This document shows, piece by piece, positions 1 through 7,851 of a DNA stretch of 64,000 nt. Within the stretch, counting starts at the first letter, position 1, and each line of letters begins with the position of its first letter. The position numbers were made by a program, and so were the translations under genes. This DNA is from Coriobacteriaceae bacterium (GTDB taxonomy: Bacteria > Actinomycetota > Coriobacteriia > Coriobacteriales > Coriobacteriaceae): contig CABOHA010000004.1 in the NCBI GenBank assembly GCA_902399975.1, forward strand, positions 62,001 to 126,000, read 5' to 3'. Below the pieces are notes generated by a model that saw nothing but the letters and a program-made list of their open reading frames with translations, did no database searches and was not told the origin of the DNA.

Positions 1-940
1 GGGCGGCGGCGTCACCATAAGCGCGAAGCATGTGCGGCAGGATGATGGCGTTGGCCAAGCCGTGCGGAATTCCGTATCGGCCGCCCAGACTATGCGCGAT
101 GGCATGCACATATCCGACATAGGAGCGGGTAAATGCAACACCCGCTTTATACGCCGCCGAAAGCATATTGCGACGAGCGCGCATGTCGTCGCCATGCTCA
201 TAAGCCTCGGGCAAATTGTCGTGGATGAGCTGGACCGCCTGACGCGCCATCTTGCGCGTGTAGGGCGTGGTGCTACGGCCGATAAAGGCCTCGACGGAAT
301 GCGTCAGGGCATCCATGCCCGTCTGCCCCGTAATGGAGGCGGGCAGGCCGCGCGTAAGCTCGGGGTCGTGCACCGCAAAGCGCGGGATAAGCACAAAGTC
401 GTTAATGGGGTACTTGTAGTGCGTCTCGTCATCGGTAATTACCGCCGCGAGTGTGACTTCGCTTCCCGTACCGGCGGTAGTGGGAACCGCAATAAGCAGC
501 GGCAGGAGACGGTGGACGCGCAACAGGCCACGCATCTTGTTGATGGGCTTATTTGGCTGTGCGATGCGTGCGCCCACACCCTTGGCGCAGTCCATGGCCG
601 AACCGCCACCAAAGCCGATAATGGCCTGGCAGGCGCTCTCGCGATACAGGGACGCCGCTTCCTCCACGTTTGAGACCGTGGGATTCGCACGCGTTTCGGC
701 ATAGACCGTAACGCCAATCCCCTGAGCCGTAAGCGCACGCTCGAGTGATGCCGTGAGTCCCAAACGAGCAATACCAGGGTCTGTCACGATAAGGACCTTC
801 TGGATCGAGCGCTTTTGAAGCACTGCGGGCACATCCTCGGCATGCTCCAAAATGCGCGGCTCGGTATAGGGCAGGATCGGCAATGCGATGCGAAAAACCG
901 TCTGATATGTTCGGCACCAGGCGCGGCGGGCTAGATGCAT
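1..940 (-). CDS. Iron-containing alcohol dehydrogenase, 3' end outside the window
   Basis: Reads on the minus strand from ATG at 940 (AAGGAG just upstream) through 313 codons to the window edge, so the C-terminus is missing. A Rossmann-like N-terminal half carries GGGSAMDCAK at residues 111-120, the nucleotide-binding motif of group III iron-dependent dehydrogenases. MDALTHSVEAF and HAIAHSLGG...PHG hold the Asp and His residues that bind the metal in FucO and its relatives. The family interconverts alcohols and aldehydes or ketones with NAD(P)H in the cytoplasm. The substrate cannot be told from sequence. The gene diverges from the rubrerythrin gene. The family call is firm. Confidence 0.92.
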   Translation of the reverse strand, partial: MHLARRAWCRTYQTVFRIALPILPYTEPRILEHAEDVPAVLQKRSIQKVLIVTDPGIARLGLTASLERALTAQGIGVTVYAETRANPTVSNVEEAASLYRESACQAIIGFGGGSAMDCAKGVGARIAQPNKPINKMRGLLRVHRLLPLLIAVPTTAGTGSEVTLAAVITDDETHYKYPINDFVLIPRFAVHDPELTRGLPASITGQTGMDALTHSVEAFIGRSTTPYTRKMARQAVQLIHDNLPEAYEHGDDMRARRNMLSAAYKAGVAFTRSYVGYVHAIAHSLGGRYGIPHGLANAIILPHMLRAYGDAAA

Positions 941-1197
941 AAAGGAAACTCCTTCATTTGTTGATAGGTCAACATTTGTTCGACCGATTGTACTCATCGG
1001 CGTCCGCATATGGCTTGCAAATCGTTAATCAATCAACATCTTCACATGCCGAAAATTGTTTTATTAAAAATCATTCCTAATAGGCTTCACATTCGGTCGC
1101 ATTTATGGATAATAGAACTCGTCAAGACGCACGTCCGGAGAGGGCCCTTACGGGACCGGACGAGCGCACCATCGCCATCGATCGAAAGGATCGAATC
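941..1197. other. Divergent promoter region, alcohol dehydrogenase / rubrerythrin
   Basis: This 257-bp gap separates two divergent genes and must hold both promoters. It is clearly more AT-rich than the flanking genes. A GATAAT hexamer near 1107 could be a -10 box for the rubrerythrin gene, but no convincing -35 partner was found. No conserved open reading frame was seen. Confidence 0.4.
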
Positions 1198-1758
1198 ATG
1201 AAGTTTGTTTGCCCCGTTTGCGGTTATGTGGAAGAGTTCGACGGCGACCAGCTGCCCGAGGATTTCAAGTGCCCCCAGTGCGGCGTTCCCGGCTCTCGCT
1301 TCCTGAAGCAGGAGGAGGGTCAGCTCGAGTGGGCTGCCGAGCACGTCGTGGGCGTCGCCAAGATGGAGGGCGTCTCCGAGGACATCGTTGCTGACCTGCG
1401 CGCCAACTTTGAGGGCGAGTGCTCCGAGGTCGGTATGTACCTGGCCATGGCTCGCGTTGCTCATCGCGAGGGTTATCCCGAGATCGGCCTGTACTGGGAG
1501 AAGGCTGCCCACGAGGAGGCCGAGCACGCCGCCAAGTTCGCCGAGCTCCTGGGCGAGGTTGTGACCGACTCCACCAAGAAGAACCTCGAGATGCGCGTTG
1601 AGGCCGAGAATGGCGCCACCGCCGGCAAGACCGATCTCGCTAAGCGCGCCAAGGCCGCTGGCCTCGATGCCATCCACGACACCGTGCACGAGATGGCTCG
1701 CGACGAGGCTCGCCACGGCAAGGCTTTCGCCGGTCTGCTCAAGCGCTACTTTGGCTAA
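1198..1758 (+). CDS. Reverse rubrerythrin (rubredoxin domain first)
   Basis: A 186-residue non-haem diiron protein. The N-terminus is a rubredoxin-type iron site (CPVCGY near residues 5-10, CPQCGVPG near residues 30-37). The ferritin-like four-helix domain follows, with Glu and ExxH motifs ([29 protein letters not shown]). Iron site first and diiron domain second is the reverse rubrerythrin order, known in anaerobes as an NADH-linked peroxide and oxygen reductase system. ATG at 1198 was chosen because GAAAGGA lies just upstream and the rubredoxin motif starts at once; an in-frame start at 1105 would add an unrelated leader. A terminator follows. It probably protects an obligate anaerobe from oxygen. 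Confidence 0.92.
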   Translation: MKFVCPVCGYVEEFDGDQLPEDFKCPQCGVPGSRFLKQEEGQLEWAAEHVVGVAKMEGVSEDIVADLRANFEGECSEVGMYLAMARVAHREGYPEIGLYWEKAAHEEAEHAAKFAELLGEVVTDSTKKNLEMRVEAENGATAGKTDLAKRAKAAGLDAIHDTVHEMARDEARHGKAFAGLLKRYFG

Positions 1759-1791
1759 GCCAGCCGCCTGAGAGATAATCTCTAGCTCGAT

Positions 1792-1823
1792 GAGGCCCGG
1801 ACCGTATTGGTTCGGGCCTTTTT
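1792..1823 (+). terminator. Rho-independent terminator after rubrerythrin
   Basis: GAGGCCCGGACC and GGTTCGGGCCTT form a GC-rich hairpin with a five-base loop, followed by a T run, 34 bp after the rubrerythrin stop codon. Confidence 0.85.
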
Positions 1824-1889
1824 CGTGCCTCACGAACTTGTTAACGCCCTGAAACAGGACCGCCTTCGGCATCGGCTTCTCGTCAAAAA

Positions 1890-2012
1890 CTAAGTGAGTA
1901 GACTTTTTTGAACTTGCCGAGCAGGCCATCCATATCACTTTATAAAGCCGCCGGTAAATGCCTTGTTACAAAACGGTCTGGTCACCAAAGTGCCAAAAGT
2001 CTACTCACTTAG
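1890..2012 (-). repeat. 121-bp inverted-end element, copy A
   Basis: The ends are perfect 14-bp inverted repeats, CTAAGTGAGTAGAC at 1890-1903 and its complement at 1999-2012. The 121 bases from 1892 to 2012 align without any gap to copy B at 3311-3431; by hand I count 97 of 121 identical positions. Differences are spread over all codon positions, which argues against a coding role. On the minus strand it begins inside the preceding gene: its first bases encode Leu-Ser-Glu and the TAG stop (2001-2003) of the gene at 2001-3128. It could be a terminator-like RNA hairpin with a long loop, a miniature mobile element, or an integron-like recombination site. I do not recognise it. Confidence 0.8.
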
Positions 2013-3128
2013 AACCGCAGCCGTCCACGATCGAGCTGTTTTGTGTCTAACGGGCATCTTTCCGTCGATTACTCCCAATTTTGTCCAGTCAACGAATAGT
2101 TCGGACCGGAGTAATGTCTCAGCCCTTTGCTCATCTGAACTTTTATCACGATATTCAGCATCGAGCATCCTGCATACGGCCTTAACGATCGCGCGGAATT
2201 TATCCTCATCGAATATCTGTCTGTGTGTCAGGAGAAATACATCGTAGCCCATGGCCTGAAGGGCCGTCATGCGGTCAGCGTCACGCAAGCCATCCCCTGC
2301 GCGTCCGTGCGAGGCCTTTCCCTGACATTCAATGGCCACCTGTCGCTCTCCGTCCGGCGAAGACAGAAGTAGGTCAATGTATACGCGGGACTTGCCTACA
2401 ATCGCCCGAGCACTTGCGCTTAGCGCCACTTCGACATTGAGCTCTATGCCGCAAAAACCTTCGCCTCCCAGGGATCGTGGCAACCCAAGCAACAAATACG
2501 TCTCAACCTCAAAAGGCGATGCGGCACCCAGTGGAACGAGATGAGATACCGCGACAAATCGCTTGCCGTAACGCATCCCACAAACATCTGAGCAAAAACG
2601 GTCAAGGTCTTCGCCCAAAACCAAAGCGTCGCGCCGCCATAAATTTGAGGCGGCGCCGTCCTCGGACGGACAGCGCGCCCAACCCAAGGTTGCCGGAATC
2701 GCGCCCGACTCATTTGCACGCGAAAGCTCTGCCTCGAGTGCTGCTGGCAAGGCACAAACCGTAAACAAGCCGCACATCTCCGCCAACACCAAAAGAAGCT
2801 GGAGATCCGTCAGATGCCGCGACATGATGAATGCCGTCAGCAGAGGAGACGTAACCAAAAACCCATGTTCCGTTTCCAGCACGGATTCCCTGGGGAACTC
2901 GCCTAGGAACAGCCGCTGCCTAATGCTGACAGGGCAAGTCCGCTTGCCTCTCGTCCGAACCAATGTATACAGCGGAAAGCCGAGCACAACCGTAGCCGTC
3001 GGGTTACGGGCGAGCTCGCATCGCCGCCGGTCTTCTTCCGGTCGCGGGAGCGGCGGACACAGAGCGCGGGCCTGAGGGGGCAAGCGCCAGTACTTAAAAG
3101 CCGATATGTCACAAAGTAGGTCCTTCAT
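2001..3128 (-). CDS. Uncharacterised protein with PD-(D/E)XK / DUF559-like C-terminal domain
   Basis: 375 residues from ATG at 3128; a GTG at 3134 is also possible, and an in-frame stop lies just upstream. No good SD is visible. Residues from about 250 read VYIDLLL...VAIECQG (IECQG at 266-270)...SH...DADRM.AL...GYDVFLLTH. This matches the Asp...Glu-x-x-Gly...Arg...Gly-x-x-Val pattern of DUF559 and Vsr-like nuclease folds, also found in some AbiEi-like proteins. The N-terminal 200 residues have no motif I recognise. The last codons and stop (Leu-Ser-Glu-stop) are encoded by repeat copy A; copy B lies upstream, so the gene is bracketed by the element. Nuclease activity is inferred from the fold pattern only. 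Confidence 0.6.
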   Translation of the reverse strand: MKDLLCDISAFKYWRLPPQARALCPPLPRPEEDRRRCELARNPTATVVLGFPLYTLVRTRGKRTCPVSIRQRLFLGEFPRESVLETEHGFLVTSPLLTAFIMSRHLTDLQLLLVLAEMCGLFTVCALPAALEAELSRANESGAIPATLGWARCPSEDGAASNLWRRDALVLGEDLDRFCSDVCGMRYGKRFVAVSHLVPLGAASPFEVETYLLLGLPRSLGGEGFCGIELNVEVALSASARAIVGKSRVYIDLLLSSPDGERQVAIECQGKASHGRAGDGLRDADRMTALQAMGYDVFLLTHRQIFDEDKFRAIVKAVCRMLDAEYRDKSSDEQRAETLLRSELFVDWTKLGVIDGKMPVRHKTARSWTAAVLSE

Positions 3129-3134
3129 AGGCAC

Positions 3135-3310
3135 AGGAAAACACGAATTTCAACCCAGCCGGTCTCGCATTGGCGCGAACGCACCGAAAACGGCGCCGAA
3201 CGGACCGCTAAGTTTTCAACAGCCCTCCCCAACTGGCCAAAAGCTTGCCGAGAGCTGGACGAAGTGCTGTTGAAAACCCCATTTTTTCTCATGGAGAAGC
3301 TTTGCGCGGC
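3135..3310. repeat. Gap with inverted repeat upstream of the DUF559-like gene
   Basis: Between element copy B and the DUF559-like gene, GTTTTCAACAGC (3212-3223) and GCTGTTGAAAAC (3266-3277) are perfect 12-bp inverted arms 42 bp apart. The spacing is long for an intrinsic terminator. It may be an operator or another part of the repeat-bordered unit. No clear promoter hexamers were found. Confidence 0.45.
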
Positions 3311-3431
3311 AAGTGAGTAGACTTTTTGGAACATCCCGAGCAGGCCGGTCATCCTGCTTTTCAAAACCGCAGGTAGATAGCTTGTTGCAAAACTGCCTGG
3401 TCGCCAAAGAGCTAAAGGTCTACTCACTTAG
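3311..3431 (-). repeat. 121-bp inverted-end element, copy B
   Basis: The second copy of the element at 1892-2012: same length, same orientation, no gaps, about 80 percent identical by hand count. The 14-bp terminal repeat is intact at the pdxR side (3418-3431); the outer end keeps AAGTGAGTAGAC. Read on the minus strand, its first bases supply Leu-Ser-Glu and the TAG stop (3420-3422) of pdxR, exactly as copy A does for the neighbouring gene. Conserved inner blocks include GGCCTGCTCGG and GACCAG. Confidence 0.8.
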
Positions 3432-4859
3432 GCTAGAGGGCACCCCCATTAACTGCGATTCCAGGGTATTAAGCGCATTTGAACTCAAGTCGTCATACTG
3501 GACAAGGATTCGAGTCGAGCTTTCAGGGACAGATGCGCCATCGGCACACCAAAAACAGTCACCGATATCGATAAAAGGGATGCTCGAGCGCGTGAGGGCC
3601 CGTGCAAAAGTGCTTCCGCCCGTTCCACGCTCCGCAACCACGATACAGTAAAGACCCGCATCCGCATGCTCGATCGAGACCTCTCCTGCCGGAAACACCT
3701 TCCGCACAAGCGCCATCAGGCCATCACGCGCCTCGCGAGCACGAACGCGCACGCGGTTCACATGTCGCTCGTAATCACCCGATTCCAGCAAACGCGCCAA
3801 GGCGACCTGATCGACAGAACTTACCGACGAGGCGTAGAAACCAAGGTTGCGTTTAAACCTCTCCATTAGCTCATCGGGCAGCACCATGTACGCCAAACGC
3901 AACGCCGATGAAAGGCTCTTCGAAAACGTGTTGGTGTAGATAACCGACTGAGCGGCATCGATCGACGCAAGCGCGGGAATCGGCTTCCCGGCAAGGCGAA
4001 ACTCACAATCAAAGTCATCTTCGATGAGATACCGACCCGGCCGTTCAGCAGCCCAGCTCAGAAGCGCATAGCGCCGCGCAATGCTCGTCACAAGGCCGGT
4101 CGGATACTGATGGGACGGCATCAGGTGAAGGACATCGGTCCCGCTTTTCTGCAGAATGCTCAAGTCCACGCCCTCATCATCCAACGGGATATGCCGCACT
4201 TCGCAACCCATGGCCTGATAGATGCGCGTCAAACGCAAATACCCCGGGTCCTCAACGGCATACACCTTGTCGGCTCCAAGCAACTGAACCAACATGGTAT
4301 CGAGCAGCTGGGCGCCCGCACCGATAACAATGTTGTTGGGGTCGACATTCATACCCCTTGTCCCGCGCAGATGGTGAGCAATTGCGCGTCGCAGCCGAGC
4401 AGTGCCCTGCGCCGGTGCGGGCGAAAAGATTTCGCGCTCGTCTTCGGATGCCAGCGTCGCCCGTAGCGCGCTTTGCCAAAGCCGCGCCGCCTCCAAAGCA
4501 GAAGGAGAAAGCGCATCGAATCGCTCGACCTGTCCGTTGATATCATGCGTGCTGGGACCCACAGAAACGGCATCTCGGTCGATGCCCCCCGCAGCCGAAG
4601 GCAAAACCGGTGCATCCGGAAGCTTGCAAGCGTAGTAGCCACGCCGCGGCTTTGAGCAAATATAACCCTCGGCAAGCAACTGGCTATATGCATTCTCGAT
4701 GGTAATGACACTGATACCGAGATGACTCGCAAAGGCGCGCTTAGACGGCAGATGCTCCCCCGCCGTAATGCGTCCAGCTACGATATCATCTCGGATTTGC
4801 TGGTAAACATACTCATAAAGCGATGCTTCGCCGCGTTGTTCCAAATTGTAGTCAAGCAT
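3420..4859 (-). CDS. pdxR: MocR-type regulator, probable PdxR
   Basis: 479 residues from ATG at 4859, with AGGTGA as ribosome site. A TTG at 4892 would extend it, but the family usually starts close to this ATG. Residues from about 10 to 75 form a GntR-type winged helix (LPSKRAFASHLGISVITIENAYSQL, EGYICSKPRRGYY). The rest is a fold-type I aminotransferase domain with the PLP lysine in TFSKSLSSALR. MocR proteins of this kind sense PLP and control vitamin B6 genes. It diverges from pdxST, which supports the PdxR call. The C-terminus SLSE-stop is encoded by repeat copy B, so the native end may have been altered. Confidence 0.85.
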   Translation of the reverse strand: MLDYNLEQRGEASLYEYVYQQIRDDIVAGRITAGEHLPSKRAFASHLGISVITIENAYSQLLAEGYICSKPRRGYYACKLPDAPVLPSAAGGIDRDAVSVGPSTHDINGQVERFDALSPSALEAARLWQSALRATLASEDEREIFSPAPAQGTARLRRAIAHHLRGTRGMNVDPNNIVIGAGAQLLDTMLVQLLGADKVYAVEDPGYLRLTRIYQAMGCEVRHIPLDDEGVDLSILQKSGTDVLHLMPSHQYPTGLVTSIARRYALLSWAAERPGRYLIEDDFDCEFRLAGKPIPALASIDAAQSVIYTNTFSKSLSSALRLAYMVLPDELMERFKRNLGFYASSVSSVDQVALARLLESGDYERHVNRVRVRAREARDGLMALVRKVFPAGEVSIEHADAGLYCIVVAERGTGGSTFARALTRSSIPFIDIGDCFWCADGASVPESSTRILVQYDDLSSNALNTLESQLMGVPSSLSE

Positions 4860-5004
4860 GAGTTTGTCACCTGACCTTATCGAGTCATTCAATTTGGTAT
4901 TAGTCTGACCTTGTTATTATCTCGAAAACTGATTATTTCGCCATACCCAGCTCCCCGATAGGATGTTCCGTCAAGCAATGTACATGCCAACCAAGGGAGC
5001 AACC
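4860..5004. promoter_or_regulatory. Divergent pdxR / pdxS control region
   Basis: 145 bp between divergent pdxR and pdxS. The stretch around 4895-4940 is AT-rich (TTGGTATTAG, TTGTTATTATC) and must hold the promoters and any PdxR sites. PdxR-type regulators usually bind direct repeats in such a gap, but I could not define clear repeats here. Confidence 0.5.
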
Positions 5005-5895
5005 ATGGCAGAACAGACCAGCAAGGCCGATCGCGTCAAACTCAATCGCGAGCTCGCGCAGATGCTCAAGGGCGGCGTCATCATGGACGTCACCACGCCC
5101 GAGCAGGCACGCATCGCCGAGGAGGCAGGCGCCTGCGCCGTCATGGCTCTCGAGCGCATCCCGGCCGACATCCGCGCCGCCGGCGGCGTGTCGCGCATGA
5201 GCGACCCCAAGATGATCAAGGGCATCCAGGAGGCCGTCTCCATCCCCGTCATGGCCAAGTGCCGCATCGGTCACATCGTCGAGGCGCAGATCCTGCAGGC
5301 CATCGAGATCGACTACATCGATGAGTCCGAGGTTCTCTCCCTTGCCGACGACGTCTATCATATCGACAAGACCCAGTTTGACGTGCCGTTTGTCTGCGGC
5401 GCCCGCGATCTGGGCGAGGCGTTGCGCCGTGTTGCCGAGGGCGCCACGATGATTCGTACCAAGGGCGAGCCGGGCACGGGCGACGTCGTTCAGGCCGTGC
5501 GCCATATGCGCAAGATCCAAAAGCAGATCCGCGACGTTGTTGCCCTGCGCGACGACGAGCTCTTTGAGGCAGCCAAGCAGCTGCAGGTTCCGGTCGAGCT
5601 GGTGCGCGAGGTCCATGCCACGGGCAAGCTCCCCGTCGTAAACTTTGCCGCCGGCGGAGTCGCGACCCCCGCCGACGCCGCGCTGATGATGCAGCTGGGC
5701 GCCGAGGGCGTCTTTGTTGGCTCGGGCATCTTTAAGAGCGGCGACCCCGCCAAGCGCGCCGCCGCCATCGTCAAGGCCGTGGCAAACTTCACCGACGCCA
5801 AGCTCATCGCCGAGCTTTCGGAGGACCTGGGCGAGGCCATGGTGGGCATCAACGCCGACGAAATCGAGATCATCATGGAGGAGCGCGGGCGCTAG
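5005..5895 (+). CDS. pdxS: Pyridoxal 5'-phosphate synthase, lyase subunit PdxS
   Basis: 296 residues, full length for the family. PdxS condenses ribose 5-phosphate and glyceraldehyde 3-phosphate with ammonia from PdxT to make PLP, in a 12+12 complex. Seen: VIMDVTT near the start, the two catalytic lysines in VMAKCRIGH and [10 protein letters not shown], and the phosphate-binding [11 protein letters not shown] and [14 protein letters not shown] at 5005 has AAGGGAG just upstream; an in-frame ATG at 4963 is less likely. pdxT follows after 20 bp, so they form one operon, probably controlled by the divergent pdxR. Confidence 0.97.
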   Translation: MAEQTSKADRVKLNRELAQMLKGGVIMDVTTPEQARIAEEAGACAVMALERIPADIRAAGGVSRMSDPKMIKGIQEAVSIPVMAKCRIGHIVEAQILQAIEIDYIDESEVLSLADDVYHIDKTQFDVPFVCGARDLGEALRRVAEGATMIRTKGEPGTGDVVQAVRHMRKIQKQIRDVVALRDDELFEAAKQLQVPVELVREVHATGKLPVVNFAAGGVATPADAALMMQLGAEGVFVGSGIFKSGDPAKRAAAIVKAVANFTDAKLIAELSEDLGEAMVGINADEIEIIMEERGR

Positions 5896-5915
5896 TCCAG
5901 CAGAAAGGATCGCAC

Positions 5916-6503
5916 ATGAGCGATTATGCAGACCAAACGGTCGCCGTGCTGGCGGTCCAGGGCGCTTTTGCCGAGCACGAGGCAAGACTGTCCGAGCTGG
6001 GCGCACGCTGTATTGAGCTGAGGCAGGCGGCCGATTTGAAGCAGAACTTTGACCGTCTGGTACTTCCCGGCGGCGAGTCTACCGTTCAAGGGAAACTGCT
6101 TGATGAGTTGGGCATGCTCGAGGAGCTTCGTACCCGTATCGCTGAAGGTATGCCCGTCCTGGGCACCTGCGCCGGCCTGATTCTGCTGGCTCACGACCTT
6201 GCCGCTCATGACGATAAGGGCACGTCGCGTTTGGCAACCATGGATGTACTCGTCGAGCGCAATGCCTACGGCAGGCAACTCGGCAGCTTTCGAGCCAAGG
6301 GGCAGGTAGCCGGCATCGACGGTGAAGTGCCGCTGACGTTTATCCGTGCGCCCCGCATCGTCGAAGTGCACGGCGACACTGAGGCCCTAGCCGAAGTCGA
6401 CGGTCGCATCGTCGCCGCCCGCCAAGGCAACCAGCTCGGCGTCACCTTCCACCCCGAGCTCGACGAAGACACCCACCTCCACGAACTGTTCCTGCAAATG
6501 TAG
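5916..6503 (+). CDS. pdxT: Pyridoxal 5'-phosphate synthase, glutaminase subunit PdxT
   Basis: 195 residues of class I glutamine amidotransferase. It hydrolyses glutamine and channels ammonia to PdxS. Seen: LPGGEST oxyanion motif, nucleophile Cys in GTCAGLILLA, and the His-Glu pair in VTFHPELDED near the C-terminus. AAAGGA lies just before the ATG. Second gene of the pdxST operon. Confidence 0.96.
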   Translation: MSDYADQTVAVLAVQGAFAEHEARLSELGARCIELRQAADLKQNFDRLVLPGGESTVQGKLLDELGMLEELRTRIAEGMPVLGTCAGLILLAHDLAAHDDKGTSRLATMDVLVERNAYGRQLGSFRAKGQVAGIDGEVPLTFIRAPRIVEVHGDTEALAEVDGRIVAARQGNQLGVTFHPELDEDTHLHELFLQM

Positions 6504-6526
6504 GCATCGAAATCAACAAACGAAAC

Positions 6527-6590
6527 GAGAGTGGATAATCTCCCACCTTGAGCATGAATATGGGCTCATACCGGGAGATTATCCACTCTC
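6527..6590. repeat. 18-bp perfect inverted repeat after pdxT
   Basis: GAGAGTGGATAATCTCCC (6527-6544) and its exact complement (6573-6590) enclose a 28-base loop. It starts 24 bp after pdxT and may end the operon transcript, although no strong T run follows on either strand. Confidence 0.6.
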
Positions 6591-6645
6591 ATTCTTTGGT
6601 GCAAATGATCCCTTGGGGATGCCGATGTTTTGGTACCGACAGCGA

Positions 6646-6745
6646 GCGCCCACCAGAGCGAACAAATTGACATGAAAAGAGGACGGCATAGACCTTCTGG
6701 TCATGCCGTCCTCTTTGAATGACAAGTTGTCGCTCTGGTGGGCGC
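6646..6745. terminator. Nested hairpins between pdxT and the RGG-protein gene
   Basis: Outer 15-bp perfect arms GCGCCCACCAGAGCG (6646-6660) and complement (6731-6745) enclose an inner stem 6676-6716 (AAAGAGGACGGCAT pairing with ATGCCGTCCTCTTT plus GACC/GGTC). The convergent genes pdxT and the RGG-protein gene end on either side, so a two-way terminator is the simplest reading. The two-level cruciform layout is unusual. Confidence 0.6.
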
Positions 6746-6787
6746 GCAGCGTCAACTAGTTACGCGGTTCGTAGAACCGCGTAACCC

Positions 6788-7699
6788 CTAGAAGCGGTTG
6801 CCGCGGAAGCCGCCACCGTTGCGGCCGCCACGGTCGCCACCGCGACCGCCGCGGTCGTTACCACGGTTGCCGCCGAAGCCACCACGGTTGCCACCGCGAT
6901 CGCCATAGCCACCACGGTTGCCACCAAAGCCGCCGCGACCGCCACGGTCGCCGCCACGGTCGCCAAAGCCGCCACGGCCACCGCGATCGCCACCGCGACC
7001 GCCACGGTCGCCGCCACGGCCACCGCGATCGCCAAAGCCGCCGCGACCGCCACGGTCGCCGCCACGGCCACCGCGCTCGTCACGGCCGCCGCGAGGACCG
7101 CGGTCCTCGTCCAGGCCCATGGCGACGAGCGGAGCAATAACCTTATCGAGAGCGGCCATCAGCTCGGTGGCCTCCTCGTAAGAAAGCTCGGGCAGGAGCT
7201 TCTCCTTCTTGTTGGCAAGCTCGACCAGGCCCTCGGCGGCATCCTCGGCAGCGAAGACGACGATCTTGCGCATATCGCCCTCGGCGTCGTCGATGCGGCC
7301 GACCAGATCGGCAGCCTCGGCCTCGGCCATCAGACCATCGAGCTCACGAAGGCGCATGCCCAGCAGGTCGGACATCTCCTTCTGCTCCATCTTGGGCTTG
7401 AGGTCAAGCAGCTTGATGGCGCGCTCGATGTTCGCCATACGCTCGGCCTTGGCCTCCTCCTCCTTGGAAATAGCAAAGCGACGGCTACGCAGCAGGCGGG
7501 CGGCCTTCTGCATCTTGTCCATCAGCTCTTCGTCATCGTAATCAACGGCGGCCTCGACAACCTCGGCCTCCTCCTCGGCGGAAACCTCGTCAGCAGCCTC
7601 AACCTCGGCAACTTCGGTCTCCACGGTCTCGACTGCCTCAACCTCGGCAGCCATGGTCTCGTTCTCGGTCTCGTTCATGATCTCTTCGTTCTCGGACAT
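6788..7699 (-). CDS. Acidic protein with MarR-like middle and long RGG-repeat tail
   Basis: 303 residues from ATG at 7699 with AAGGAG upstream. Three parts are visible. Residues 1-60 are highly acidic (Glu/Ala-rich). Residues 60-195 are helical, and MEQKEMSDLLGMRLRELDGL...EGDMRKIVV resembles the winged-helix core of MarR-like proteins. From about residue 199 the tail is almost only Gly, Arg and Asp with about ten RGG or DRGGRGG units, plus GFG and GNRGG spacers. RGG tails bind RNA and promote condensates in other proteins; here an RNA or ribosome role is inferred. The repeat also makes the DNA repetitive (about 6790-7105), so copy number may vary between strains. Confidence 0.75.
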   Translation of the reverse strand: MSENEEIMNETENETMAAEVEAVETVETEVAEVEAADEVSAEEEAEVVEAAVDYDDEELMDKMQKAARLLRSRRFAISKEEEAKAERMANIERAIKLLDLKPKMEQKEMSDLLGMRLRELDGLMAEAEAADLVGRIDDAEGDMRKIVVFAAEDAAEGLVELANKKEKLLPELSYEEATELMAALDKVIAPLVAMGLDEDRGPRGGRDERGGRGGDRGGRGGFGDRGGRGGDRGGRGGDRGGRGGFGDRGGDRGGRGGFGGNRGGYGDRGGNRGGFGGNRGNDRGGRGGDRGGRNGGGFRGNRF

Positions 7700-7851
7700 G
7701 AGACTCCTTCTTGGCCCTCTCGGGCATCATCGCCCCATTCGCGGGGCCCGTCGCGCACTCTTTGCGCTTTAAGCATTCATGCCTCTCGGCAAAACGTCAA
7801 TTAGTTTATGGTGTCGCCATCCAATCTAGCTGCAGAATCTATGTGCACACA

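Noticed and set aside
1892..2012. A peptide reading ...LLQNxLVxKxxKVYSLR in the plus strand of both 121-bp copies
   Set aside because: Copy A has an in-frame stop near its start, and the differences between copies are not enriched at third codon positions, so conservation is better explained at DNA or RNA level.
1890..3431. Integron attC site
   Set aside because: The size and position after a stop codon are similar, but the GTTRRRY and RYYYAAC core sites are absent and no integrase gene is in the window.
4933..6006. 357-codon frame opposite pdxS
   Set aside because: pdxS is certain on the plus strand; the antisense product is Leu/Asp/Gly-rich without motifs.
6790..7105. CRISPR-like array
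   Set aside because: The repetitive DNA encodes in-frame RGG units in one protein; repeats lack unique spacers of constant length.
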